Shown: positions 9,645 through 18,233, counted from the first letter of the stretch. The stretch is DNA of 64,000 nt from Arthrobacter sp. zg-Y769 (GCF_020907405.1 NZ_JAJJOE010000009.1:186001-250000); one strand, 5' to 3'. Numbers and translations are program-made. Notes: a model not told the origin generated them from the letters alone.

Positions 9645-11071
9645 GTGCTCCGGGAACCGCCCCCGGCCGCCGCCGTGGAGGCGCGGCACGCCTCGCAGCC
9701 GCTGCTGCCGCTGTGCTCTGTGCCGCAGTGGCGCTGCCGCTTCTGTCACCCGTGCCCGCGCACGCGGATGGGTGGCGGGACAAGCAGTACTGGCTGGCCG
9801 ACTACGGCGTGACCGAAGCCTGGAAGACCACCAAGGGCGCAGGAGTGAAGGTGGCCGTCATCGACACAGGCGTCGACGCAAGCCACCCGGACCTTGCGGG
9901 CGCCGTCGTTGGGGGATTCGATGCCTCAGGGGCCGGCGACCCCAGTGGCGCCAAGGGACTGGGCAGCACACCCGGACACGGCACGCTGGTGGCAACCCTG
10001 CTGGCCGGCCGGGGGCACGAGGCGCCGGTAGAAGACAAGGAAGCCAAGGATGCGAAGGAGGGGGATAAAAAGGACGGTAAGGAGAAGGAGGGCGGGGATA
10101 AGCCCGCCGACCGTCCCGACGGCATCATCGGGGTGGCCCCCGAAGCCGAGATCCTCGCGGTGTCCACCTGGATAGGCGGGACCAACCCCGGCGGAGTGCC
10201 GATTGACATGCAGATCCCCACCGCGGTCCGCTGGGCAGTGGACAACGGCGCACGGGTCATCAACATGTCCCTCGGCAGTACGTCGACCGCCTGGCCGGAG
10301 AGCTGGGACGACGCGTTCCTCTATGCCGAGCAGAATGACGTGGTGGTTGTCGCAGCGGCCGGCAACCGCGGCAAGGGCATGGTCCAGGTGGGAGCGCCGG
10401 CCACCATTCCCGGTGTCCTCACCGTCGCCGGGCTGAACCGGCAGGGCGAAGCGAGCCAGGACTCATCCTCCGAAGGCATCAGCATCGGCGTAGCCGCACC
10501 GGCGGAAGACCTGATCGGCGGACTGCCCGAGGGCACCTCCCGGTATGCCGTTTGGGAAGGAACATCAGGCGCTGCACCGCTGGTTTCCGGCGTCGCCGCA
10601 CTCATCCGTGCGGCCCATCCGGAAATGAGTGCCGCAGACGTGGTCAACCGGATCGTCAGCACTGCACGGGACGCCGGTGCCCCCGGCACGGACACCATCT
10701 ACGGGTACGGCATCCTGGATGCCAATGCGGCCGTGAACGCCGATGTTCCCTCTGTTACCAGCAACCCGCTGGGCACCATTGCCGAATGGATCCGGGTGCA
10801 CCGAAGGGTGGCGGATGCGTCCCCGGGGGCGGCGGACATTCCCGCGCCCACGGTTCCGGACCTGCCGGAGCCCGAGGTCCCAACGGCACGGGAACCGGTT
10901 GCCGCGGACGGCACCCTGCCCGCCGCCGTCGTGCTGGGATTCGGTGGCCTCCTGGTGGCGGTGTTGGTGGCCGGCACCGTTCACGTGGGCCACGTCCGAC
11001 GTCGTGCGGCGGCGGCCGGCGGAACGGAGAGCACCGAGGCCGGAAGCCTCGACGAGGCCGGGGTCCGGTAG
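9641..11071 (+). CDS. Mycosin-like S8 subtilisin protease, membrane anchored
   Basis: A 476-residue exported protease. A signal peptide ends around AHA (residue 42). The catalytic Asp is in VIDTGVD (residue 75), His in GHGTLVA (113) and Ser in GTSGAAP (309). A C-terminal membrane segment lies near residues 425-447 with a short cytoplasmic tail. A highly charged Lys/Glu insert (about residues 127-158) interrupts the catalytic domain. This layout matches the type VII-associated mycosins, but no EccB-E, WXG100 or PPE gene is in the window, so the link to ESX is unproven. GTG 9641 overlaps the ppx stop. Confidence 0.88.
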   Translation: MSAPGTAPGRRRGGAARLAAAAAAVLCAAVALPLLSPVPAHADGWRDKQYWLADYGVTEAWKTTKGAGVKVAVIDTGVDASHPDLAGAVVGGFDASGAGDPSGAKGLGSTPGHGTLVATLLAGRGHEAPVEDKEAKDAKEGDKKDGKEKEGGDKPADRPDGIIGVAPEAEILAVSTWIGGTNPGGVPIDMQIPTAVRWAVDNGARVINMSLGSTSTAWPESWDDAFLYAEQNDVVVVAAAGNRGKGMVQVGAPATIPGVLTVAGLNRQGEASQDSSSEGISIGVAAPAEDLIGGLPEGTSRYAVWEGTSGAAPLVSGVAALIRAAHPEMSAADVVNRIVSTARDAGAPGTDTIYGYGILDANAAVNADVPSVTSNPLGTIAEWIRVHRRVADASPGAADIPAPTVPDLPEPEVPTAREPVAADGTLPAAVVLGFGGLLVAVLVAGTVHVGHVRRRAAAAGGTESTEAGSLDEAGVR

Positions 11072-11104
11072 CAAAACGCCCGGAGTGTCGTTTGTCAAAT
11101 GGTT

Positions 11105-11120
11105 CGTGAAGACTTTCACA
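11105..11120. promoter_or_regulatory. Putative Rex operator upstream of ndh
   Basis: CGTGAAGACTTTCACA differs from the actinobacterial Rex consensus TGTGAA-N4-TTCACA at only one position. It overlaps the expected -35/spacer of the ndh promoter, whose -10 is TAGGAT at 11129-11134. Binding would occlude RNA polymerase until NADH rises. The site call rests on motif match and on Rex regulation of ndh known in Streptomyces. Confidence 0.7.
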
Positions 11121-11140
11121 AACTCAGGTAGGATTGGGGC

Positions 11141-12526
11141 ATGGCATCGAACAAGCAGTTATCTGATCGTCCCCGCGTTCTGGTCGTCGGCGGTGGTTAC
11201 GTCGGTCTGTACGTGGCCAAAGACCTCCAGAAGAAGGTAAAGGAACAGGGAGGGATTGTTACGGTAGTGGATCCGCTGCCGTACATGACCTACCAGCCTT
11301 TCCTCCCCGAGGTCGCCGCAGGCACCATTGAAGCCCGCGACGCCGTTGTATCCCACCGCATGCACCTGAAGAACACAGAGCTGATCACCGGCAAGGTCAC
11401 TTCCATCAACCACGCCGCCCGCACCGCGACCATTGAGCCGGGTGACGGCAGCGAGCCGTTCGAGCTGCCCTACCAGGACGTCGTCCTGGCCGCCGGCTCG
11501 ATCACCCGCACCTTCCCGATCCCGGGCCTCGCCGAGGCCGGCATCGGCATGAAGAGCATTGAAGAAGCAATGGCCACCCGCAACCACGTGCTCGAACGCA
11601 TTGAAACCGCGTCGCTCATGCCCGTGGGACCGGAGCGCGAACGCGCCCTGACGTTCGTCGTCGTCGGCGGCGGCTTTGCCGGCATCGAAACCCTGACCGA
11701 ACTTGAAGACATGGCCCGCGACGCGGTCCGTATCAATGACCGGCTTCGCCGCGAGGACCTGCGCTTCGTCCTGATCGAGGCCATGGGCCGGGTTATGCCC
11801 GAGGTCAAGCCCGACCAGGCCGAGTGGGTTGTCTCCAGCATGCGTGAGCGCGGCATCGAGGTTCTGCTGAACACCTCGCTGGCATCCGCCGAGGGCGGCG
11901 TCCTCAAGCTGATCAACATGGCGGACAAGTCCCCGGCCGGCGAGTTCGGGGCAGACACCCTGATCTGGACCGCCGGTGTGCAGGCCAACCCGATGGTCCG
12001 CGCCACCGACTTCCCGATCGACGAGCGCGGCCGCGTCCGTGCCAACGCCGAACTGCGCATCACCGGCGACGACGGCCCCCTCGAAGGTGCCTGGGCTGCC
12101 GGCGACGTCTCCGCCGTACCGGATCTTTCCGGCGGCGGCGTTGGCGGTTTCTGCGTTCCGAATGCGCAGCACGCCGTCCGCCAGGCGAAGCTGCTGGCCA
12201 AGAACATCATGGCCGCCCGCTACGGCGTCGGTGACGTCGAGGAATACAACCACAAGAGCCTCGGCGCCGTTGCGGGCCTGGGCCAGTACAAGGGCGTTGC
12301 CAACATCATGGGCTTCGGCCTGAAGGGCTTCCCGGCCTGGCTGGCACACCGTGGCTACCACGGCCTGGCCATGCCGATGTTCGAGCGCAAGTTCCGCGTC
12401 ATCACGGGCTGGCTCCTGAACGTGAGCTACGGCCGCGACCTGACCTCGCTGCGCAACCTGGAAGATCCGCGCCGCGGCTTCGAGGAAGCAGCAACGCCGG
12501 CCAAGAAGCCGGCCGCGAAGGCCTAG
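11141..12526 (+). CDS. ndh: Type II NADH dehydrogenase (NDH-2)
   Basis: A 461-residue flavoprotein that passes electrons from NADH to menaquinone without pumping protons. Two Rossmann motifs are visible: the FAD-binding VVGGGYVGLYVA near residue 12 and the NADH-binding VVVGGGFAGIE near residue 170. The AWAAGDVSAVPD flavin-ribityl motif is near residue 320. The C-terminus has the amphipathic membrane-binding region. A TAGGAT -10 ends 6 nt before ATG 11141, so the transcript is probably leaderless. A Rex-type operator just upstream suggests repression at low NADH/NAD. Confidence 0.94.
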   Translation: MASNKQLSDRPRVLVVGGGYVGLYVAKDLQKKVKEQGGIVTVVDPLPYMTYQPFLPEVAAGTIEARDAVVSHRMHLKNTELITGKVTSINHAARTATIEPGDGSEPFELPYQDVVLAAGSITRTFPIPGLAEAGIGMKSIEEAMATRNHVLERIETASLMPVGPERERALTFVVVGGGFAGIETLTELEDMARDAVRINDRLRREDLRFVLIEAMGRVMPEVKPDQAEWVVSSMRERGIEVLLNTSLASAEGGVLKLINMADKSPAGEFGADTLIWTAGVQANPMVRATDFPIDERGRVRANAELRITGDDGPLEGAWAAGDVSAVPDLSGGGVGGFCVPNAQHAVRQAKLLAKNIMAARYGVGDVEEYNHKSLGAVAGLGQYKGVANIMGFGLKGFPAWLAHRGYHGLAMPMFERKFRVITGWLLNVSYGRDLTSLRNLEDPRRGFEEAATPAKKPAAKA

Positions 12527-12546
12527 CCTTCCGCGTCTATTCGCAG

Positions 12547-12588
12547 ACAACGACGGCGGTCCTCCACCGGGAGGGCCGCCGTTGTCGT
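12547..12588 (+). terminator. Terminator after ndh
   Basis: An 18-bp stem (12547-12564 with 12571-12588, two mismatches and one G-U) with a 6-nt loop is followed by GTTTCC. It separates ndh from the tRNA gene. Confidence 0.65.
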
Positions 12589-12637
12589 GTTTCCTGCCGT
12601 ACCCGCGTTTCCAGTAGGCTTGGAAGGCAATTACAGA

Positions 12638-12711
12638 GCCCCAGTAGCCCAATTGGCAGAGGCAACCGACTTAAAATCGGTGTGTTGTCGGTTCGAGTCC
12701 GACCTGGGGTA
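12638..12711 (+). tRNA. tRNA, anticodon UAA (Leu), atypical short variable arm
   Basis: The acceptor stem GCCCCAG/CTGGGGT (12638-12644 with 12704-12710), anticodon stem ACCGA/TCGGT with loop CTTAAAA (anticodon UAA at 12672-12674), and T-arm GTCGG-TTCGAGT-CCGAC (12687-12703) fold cleanly. The discriminator is A; CCA is not encoded. The D-arm looks class II-like (3-bp stem), but the variable region is only 5 nt (12682-12686), where bacterial tRNA-Leu normally has a long arm. The 3' end is the integration site of the neighbouring element. Confidence 0.85.
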
Positions 12712-12712
12712 C
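12678..12712 (+). repeat. attL: 35-bp core within the tRNA 3' end
   Basis: The 35 bp from the 3' strand of the anticodon stem to one base past the discriminator are identical to 19049-19083. The intact tRNA is kept at this end, as is usual for tRNA-targeting integrases. Confidence 0.88.
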
Positions 12713-12790
12713 TTCAGTCCCTTATGGGAGTAGCGCGGCGGCCCAACACCGGCCGTCCAGCCTGTTGCCACGGTGGACCGAATCATCGTT

Positions 12791-12804
12791 TAGTCACCGG
12801 AAAC
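12791..12804 (+). repeat. Putative integrase arm site, copy 1
   Basis: TAGTCACCGGAAAC lies 79 bp inside attL. The same 14-mer occurs twice near attR (18867-18880 and 18898-18911) in the same orientation. This fits arm-type binding sites of a tyrosine integrase. Confidence 0.6.
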
Positions 12805-12813
12805 TCTGAAAAG

Positions 12814-13083
12814 TCATGCGAGCAGGTCGTAGGCGTCGATCCAGTCGGAATCCTCGCGCCGGATCGTGGTCACCGCGGCGGCCGGCACCCACTCATCCGT
12901 GACCACACCGTCCGGCTCCGCATGGAACAGGACATACTCCTGCGTCCAGGCCAGCGCTTTGCCGTCACTCATGGCTCCGTCAGGGAATCCGGCCTGGATG
13001 TACGGCTCACGCCGGTACGGGGCGTGTACGACCCGCCCAGGCGGGCATGACCCGCCGCCGGACAGGCTGTAGGGCGTGGACAT
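12814..13083 (-). CDS. Small hypothetical protein of the element
   Basis: An 89-residue protein from ATG 13083. A -10-like TAAAGT sits 7 nt upstream, so it is probably leaderless; a GTG 18 bp further upstream is the alternative. The sequence is acidic, soluble and Trp/Tyr-rich (ALAWTQEYVLFHAEPDG, DSDWIDAYDLLA), with no membrane segment and no domain I recognise. Its place just inside attL, transcribed toward the att site, suggests a surviving phage accessory or regulatory gene. Function unknown. Confidence 0.6.
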   Translation of the reverse strand: MSTPYSLSGGGSCPPGRVVHAPYRREPYIQAGFPDGAMSDGKALAWTQEYVLFHAEPDGVVTDEWVPAAAVTTIRREDSDWIDAYDLLA

Positions 13084-13282
13084 GACATCAACTTTATTCA
13101 CCCCGGGATGATGTCACCCGGCGGTGACTGGGGGAGGGCGAGGGGTACGCGGGTGTGAGGTAACTGCAGACGGTGTGAGAACGGGGTATTTATCGCTGGG
13201 GGGATCTCTTCGGCGGCCAAACGACACCATTTCGCCCTTTATGCTTGGATCTGGCTCATAAGTGATCAATCTGGGGGATGCC

Positions 13283-14278
13283 GTGGCGCAGCAGTTAGTA
13301 GAAAACCGACGACCGGCGCAGCGATCAGCGGCGATTGACGCGGTCCGTGTCCTCGGAATCGTTGCTGTTGTCGCGGGCCATGTGTTCGAAGGCGCCTTTG
13401 TCCTCAAGGGATTGTTTACGTGGCACGTGCCCGTCTTCTTCTTCCTGACAGGCTATCTATGGACAACCAATAGGTCCTTTGTTGCAGAGGTGGGGAAACG
13501 GGTGCGAACGTTGATTGCTCCCTACGCTGCTTGGCTCGTTCTAATCTCTGTGCCGTTTTTGACTGCAATGGGCTTGCTTGGAAAACTTGATGCTTCCAAC
13601 CTAATGCCCATCATTCTCGGCGGATCCTACCTTGGCAGCCCGTTCTCAGCCTTCTGGTTCATCACTGCCTTATTTGTTTCTTCCCTGACTTTCCGGATTT
13701 TACGAAAGGGTCCGCCCATCACACAGTTGGCGACCGTTATACTCGCGTTGGCTCTGGCGGCGACCGTTGGGCCGACTTTGGCCGCAGTTCCGCTCAGTGT
13801 GGGTGTTGCAATTCCATGTGTAGCCTTCTTGGCAGCTGGGGCTGCGGCTAGAAGTTACCGCCCCCGGATTGCCCGACCGGCTCCTGTAGCAGTCATTTTG
13901 CTAGTGATGTCTGCGGTATTGATCATCGCAGGGATTTCTGCACCACTTGACATCAAGAACGGTGATTTTGGGACACCTGTCTTAAGTATGCTCGTGGCTG
14001 GTGGAATCAGTTTCGGCCTAGTCCTTGCCGCTGAATCAATCCTTCCTAACTTGGGAAGGGTCGCCAATAAGTCCGTCACCACCTTGGCGCTGTGCGGTCT
14101 GATGGTCGTATTCACTCATGCTTTCGTCATCTGGATTCTGCGCTTAGCTACGTTGAGCGATTGGGGCGTTTTTGCGATTGCCTTGCTTGCCCCGTGGGGG
14201 GCAGCGGTGGTCGTCAGCAGGTCTCGACTCTCCCCCCTGCTCGTTGGTTCTCCATACAAGCCCGCGCCGACCCCGTGA
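13283..14278 (+). CDS. Acyltransferase-3 family membrane protein (sugar O-acetylase-like)
   Basis: A 331-residue protein from GTG 13283; GGGGGA lies 5-10 nt upstream, which the alternative GTG 13262 lacks. About ten membrane segments follow the family opening AAIDAVRVLGIVAVVAGH, whose Arg and His are the conserved acyl-transfer residues, then WHVPVFFFLTGYLW. Such enzymes O-acetylate surface sugars. Codon use and base composition are AT-richer than the host genes, pointing to recent transfer. It lies inside the prophage remnant, directly before a polysaccharide polymerase-like gene. Confidence 0.85.
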   Translation: MAQQLVENRRPAQRSAAIDAVRVLGIVAVVAGHVFEGAFVLKGLFTWHVPVFFFLTGYLWTTNRSFVAEVGKRVRTLIAPYAAWLVLISVPFLTAMGLLGKLDASNLMPIILGGSYLGSPFSAFWFITALFVSSLTFRILRKGPPITQLATVILALALAATVGPTLAAVPLSVGVAIPCVAFLAAGAAARSYRPRIARPAPVAVILLVMSAVLIIAGISAPLDIKNGDFGTPVLSMLVAGGISFGLVLAAESILPNLGRVANKSVTTLALCGLMVVFTHAFVIWILRLATLSDWGVFAIALLAPWGAAVVVSRSRLSPLLVGSPYKPAPTP

Positions 14279-14435
14279 CCTCCGTTTGGGGGGGGGCACT
14301 TGCCGTTGATTTAAACAGGAACGTACTCCGGCATGGAGGTTGACGGGGTTCTCTGCCTCGCCACGACTCCGTTTATTGGAGGTGAGTGATTCGAGCTAGG
14401 CTTTAGGGGATCGGCCCGACTGGATAAGGAAAACA

Positions 14436-15800
14436 GTGAGTCTTGGAATAATACTGGCCGGAATTTTAGGGGCAGGGCTGGGTTGTTTCATCGCCTTCTC
14501 GTGCTCTCCGTACAAACGGCTGGCAATCGCTGGGGCAATCGCTGTTCCACAGTTCATCCTCCCGGGGCTGCCAGAGTCCACGTCGGTATTCCAGCTCTGG
14601 GTGCTCCTCATGGCTCTGGCCCCAGGGTGGGAGCGGGCAGGCTTGCGCTCGATATATGCCAAGCTCCTGATACTCCTTGCGATTCTCTCCGCGCTTGCCG
14701 CCCTCTGGTCGCCGCTGCCGGTGATCGCCATGATCAATGCCGCTCAAATAGCGTCGTTGGCAATTCTCGCCGCCTATGCCGCAGCATTGTTCAAGGAAAA
14801 CCCTGACGGGATGGCAAAGATATTCGGCTGGCTCGGCGCCGGGGTGGTCGTGCAATCACTGCTGGTAATCCTCTTTCGCCTCCGACCAGATGTGGAGATG
14901 TCATTTCTCCGGTCGGCCGTCGGCCGCATCCTTATCGGCACTGAAAAGCTGGGAAACTTTTTCGGCGGGTCCCCGGACAACGTCTTTGACGTGACCAAGT
15001 CGGGCGGCGTATGGGTCAACGCGAACACGGCGTCGATGTTCCTCGGGGTGGCAGCGTGTGCATTTGTAGCAGCGGCGATCAGATTCCAAAAGAACCCATT
15101 CTTCCTCGTGGCGCTCATTGCTGCTTCTGCAGTAGTTCCTACGGGGTCAAAGTCAGGGCTGACGCTACTGCTGATGATGCCGCTAATTGGCCTCCTCGTT
15201 CCACTTTTGGCCCGCGGATCGGGGCGCCTATGGATACCGCCAGTCATTGCCATCGCCTATCCAGCTTTCCTGCTGTTCAAGCACATACTTGACGAGCGCA
15301 TCCCCGAGTCCCTGGTGAGCGACTCCGCTTCGTCTCTTGGGACGCGTGGGGTCATTTGGGAAGCGGCGGGAACGCTGTTCGTTCAGAACCCCTTCCTTGG
15401 CCTAGGTTTCGGCGGGTGGGGTGAATACTTCTACTGGGCTAGCGGCGGTGCACTCGGACGCACATACCCGCCTCACAACATCTTCATCGCCGCGTGGTCA
15501 GACATGGGAACTGTAGCAGCGGTCGTTCTGGTCGTGTTCGTGGCGGCGGTACTGCTGGCGCACATTCGACTTACATCCCAAACCCCCAAGCGTGAATCAT
15601 TCGCTTGGGGGTTTGGGCTTGCCGCATTCCTCTGGTTGTTCATTCATGGAATGGCCGATGCGGTCACCTTCTACGGCGACCTCCGGACTATGCTCATCCC
15701 TGCACTGCTGCTGGGCTTACTCATGGCCCAGTCGCGTCAGGGGGTTGCTCCTAGCCCAGACAGCAACCTTTCAAGCCTGCCGGCGGGCGCTTCCACTTAG
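14436..15800 (+). CDS. O-antigen polymerase/ligase-like (Wzy_C) membrane protein
   Basis: A 454-residue polytopic membrane protein from GTG 14436 (ATAAGGA upstream). It has about eleven hydrophobic segments and the family's loop pattern: WVNANTASMFLGVA, PTGSKSGLTLLLMM, and the large extracytoplasmic loop before LGLGFGGWGEYF...YPPHNIFI with the conserved His-Asn. Such proteins polymerise or ligate undecaprenol-linked surface polysaccharide. Base composition is lower in GC than the host's. Its TAG stop overlaps the stop of the convergent tail gene by two bases. The exact substrate cannot be read. Confidence 0.85.
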   Translation: MSLGIILAGILGAGLGCFIAFSCSPYKRLAIAGAIAVPQFILPGLPESTSVFQLWVLLMALAPGWERAGLRSIYAKLLILLAILSALAALWSPLPVIAMINAAQIASLAILAAYAAALFKENPDGMAKIFGWLGAGVVVQSLLVILFRLRPDVEMSFLRSAVGRILIGTEKLGNFFGGSPDNVFDVTKSGGVWVNANTASMFLGVAACAFVAAAIRFQKNPFFLVALIAASAVVPTGSKSGLTLLLMMPLIGLLVPLLARGSGRLWIPPVIAIAYPAFLLFKHILDERIPESLVSDSASSLGTRGVIWEAAGTLFVQNPFLGLGFGGWGEYFYWASGGALGRTYPPHNIFIAAWSDMGTVAAVVLVVFVAAVLLAHIRLTSQTPKRESFAWGFGLAAFLWLFIHGMADAVTFYGDLRTMLIPALLLGLLMAQSRQGVAPSPDSNLSSLPAGAST

Positions 15801-17904
15801 GGCCATACGTTGCCGCTGTAGAGGTCTTTCCAGGCGCCTGCTTGGGCGAGGGCTTTGGCTCCCGTGGCGACGGTGCCTTTGCCGACGGACACTGTGACCA
15901 TGTCCCCATTTACCGGAGTAAGAATAGCAATGTCAACGACAAGGTTCGCGCCATTGACTCGCACGGGGTGGGTACCGGGTCGCTCGATGAGTTCCGGAGT
16001 CGCTGGGAGCCGCGCAGCGTTACCCCCAAGGATGGTCAGCCCGGTCACGCCCGTGTTGGCGAACACCAGTCCAGTTTGTTGGTGACGTTGGAAACCGCGA
16101 CCTCGCCCACTGTGATCGTGAATGTGGCTTTGTAGAGGTTTATTAGCCTGAGCCCACCCGTCAAGGTGATGGTGGCGGCGGTCCGCGCCGAAACGAGGCA
16201 ACGCCCGCCCTGCACGCGACCTCCATTGACGGTCAGCGAACCGACCGGGGATAGGTCGCCAATGTCGATCCAGTTTGAGTTTGCTGTGTCGTCGGTTGTG
16301 AGGTTGAGGTCACTCAACGTCACAGTGCCGAGCGTGACGGACGGCGCCTCCAAAAGGATGCAGTTTCCGCCGACAGCCTGGAGGGTGGGTGACGTTATTT
16401 CCAATCGTTTGACGGTCGCCCCGGCGATTGTGCGGAGGGAAACAGCGCGACGGGTGGCGAGACCGTCAATCTTGACTCGGTGCACGCGTAATAGGTCGAG
16501 GGTTCCGGTTGCATCCATACCTATATTGACGGCGCGCTGGCCCACACCGCCCCGGAGTGTGATGTCCGAAAGGTTGACTTCCTTCGCGCCCTTGGCCAGA
16601 TTGCCGAACACCTGGCACGATGATGCCTGGTCGCCCACGGTATCCACGTCCGAGACATTGAGGATGCCATGGGTTCCGTTGTCGGTGTTGGCTTCACCGT
16701 TGTCGTCTCCGAGCCAAACCGCGTTTTGTGAATGGCGGCCACGGATATTCTCAACCGTAATGTCGTCAACACGGCAATCCTTGCCTGCGAGTACCTTGAC
16801 GAGGTTTGCCCCGCCGGATCGGGCGTTGATGTCCCAGATGCGCACGTCGGTTACGTCGCCGTAAACGTCGTTGTAGGCCGCGTAGTCATTGCCTGTGATC
16901 GCTACGGCGTCGTCGTGGGTTATGCCCCTGATGTGGTGGACCCGCCCACCGGAGGCAGGGCCCTGGATGTGGACGCCGTCTGAGTTGGTGTCCAGGAAGT
17001 TCAGGTGGTCAATCTCGAAATCGGTTACGTCGCCGACATTGACGCAGTATTTTCCTGCCGCCGTCTTCCATGTCTGCCCTGTAATGCGAAGACCGTCTAC
17101 GCGGCGGTAGCGGGAGCTGTGCAGGTTCGGTCCCGAGCCTCCGAATGTGCCCCGGTCCCAGTCGCCGCCTACGACGGTGATGTTCTTGTCCCGTGTCCCT
17201 GTGGCGGTGACGGCGGCGTTCTGGATCATGTTCATGCCCACAGTCCCACCGTGTTTGATGGTTGTGCCTGTCGCGTCGAGGTGGGTGTTCGAGTGGGCCA
17301 CCAGTGGGGCGGTGATGACAGCGGAGCCGAGCAGGCGCTTTACGCCAAGCGCGGACGGTTGTGCCAGCCACGCATTGATCGCGGACGTTGGGGTTGCGGG
17401 AGTGACCGTCAGCTGGCTCGCGAAGGACGCTCCGAGGGCGTCCAACACTGCGCTCGGGAGTTTGAAGTTCTCGTCTACTGAGACGAGTCGACTCTCGGAC
17501 GCATACGCTGCAAGGGCTTCTTTGGTAGGTACCGTGTTCGGACCTGCGGGCCCCGGCTTGCCCTGAAACTCGCCAGCGTCTGCCTTGGCTTTGACCTCCA
17601 CTGCTGCTGCATAGGCAGCATCCGAGGCAGCGATGATGGAACGCACCGTGAAGATGGGGATGGCGGGTAGCAGCCCGGACTTTGCCACTGCCGACTGGGC
17701 CGGGAGTTTGAACCCGCCCGCGTTGTTGATGTACCCGTAAGCGTCAGCCTTCGGCGCGGTGCCGATCGGGCGTCCGTCCATCGCGAACACTTCCAAGGGG
17801 GTCGAATACGAGGTGTCCGACTCGGCGTAGAACTGGACGACGGCACCGGGCTGGGGTGCGCGACCGTTCGTAGTCAGCAGGGCGTCATAAGCGTAGAGCT
17901 CCAA
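15797..17904 (-). pseudogene. Phage tail-fibre / pectate-lyase-fold protein, frameshifted
   Basis: Translation from TTG 17904 (GGAGG 5 nt upstream) gives 619 residues, stopping at 16045. In the -1 frame the coding sense continues to 15797 and ends in GAWKDLYSGNVWP, a typical tail-fibre tail. The break is at the A-run 16075-16077 (coding strand AAA), so one base seems lost. The N-terminal part has a short collagen-like GKPGPAGP. The middle is rich in short beta repeats (IDHLNFLDTNSDGVHIQG, AVAITGND) like right-handed beta-helix depolymerases. It would bind or cleave host surface polysaccharide. Confidence 0.78.
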
Positions 17905-17925
17905 AGGGGCCTCCAAAAGGGCATG

Positions 17926-17948
17926 AAAAAAGGCCCCCGGTGGAGGCC
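17926..17948 (-). terminator. Rho-independent terminator after holin
   Basis: On the minus strand a 7-bp stem GGCCTCC/GGGGGCC with loop ACC is followed by six T. It lies between the holin gene and the tail-fibre start, so the tail gene needs its own promoter or readthrough. Confidence 0.8.
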
Positions 17949-17972
17949 CCGGATGGGTGGAACGTCGGAAGG

Positions 17973-18233
17973 TTAGGCGCGGTGCTTGGCGTCCTGCGAG
18001 TAGGAGTCCGGAGACTTGGCTAGGCCGAGCAGTCAACCAACCTGCGGCACCTTTGTCTCGATCAGGCGGACCACGATGTAGTAGCCACCGATGCACGCCG
18101 AGTCGATCAGCGTCGAAAGCGCCTGTTGCCCCTCGACGTCGATGTTCAGCCCGACCTTGGCGAGGACGCCGAGGATGGAGCCGACAACGATCGGAACAAT
18201 GGTGCGGATCAGGGATGCGACGAACGGGTTCAT
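17973..18233 (-). pseudogene. Phage holin-like membrane protein with in-frame TGA
   Basis: From ATG 18233 the frame encodes MNPFVASLIRTIVPIVVGSI and a second hydrophobic stretch (ACIGGYYIVVRLIE), like small actinophage holins. It hits TGA at 18033-18035 after 66 residues (KVPQVG-stop). The same frame then reads LLGLAKSPDSYSQDAKHRA to a TAA at 17973. Homologous holins as I recall them read VGWLLGLAK here, so TGG to TGA is the likely change. No ribosome site precedes the ATG, because the region upstream has been replaced by the integrase fragment. Confidence 0.72.

Noticed and set aside
16066-16085. Programmed -1 frameshift in the tail-fibre gene
   Set aside because: No X-XXY-YYZ heptamer in the right phase and no obvious downstream pseudoknot; a lost base in an A-run is simpler.
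16045-18096. Longer N-terminus for the tail-fibre protein, starting at 18096
   Set aside because: The extra 64 codons cross the terminator and the holin 3' end in another frame. TTG 17904 has a proper GGAGG site.
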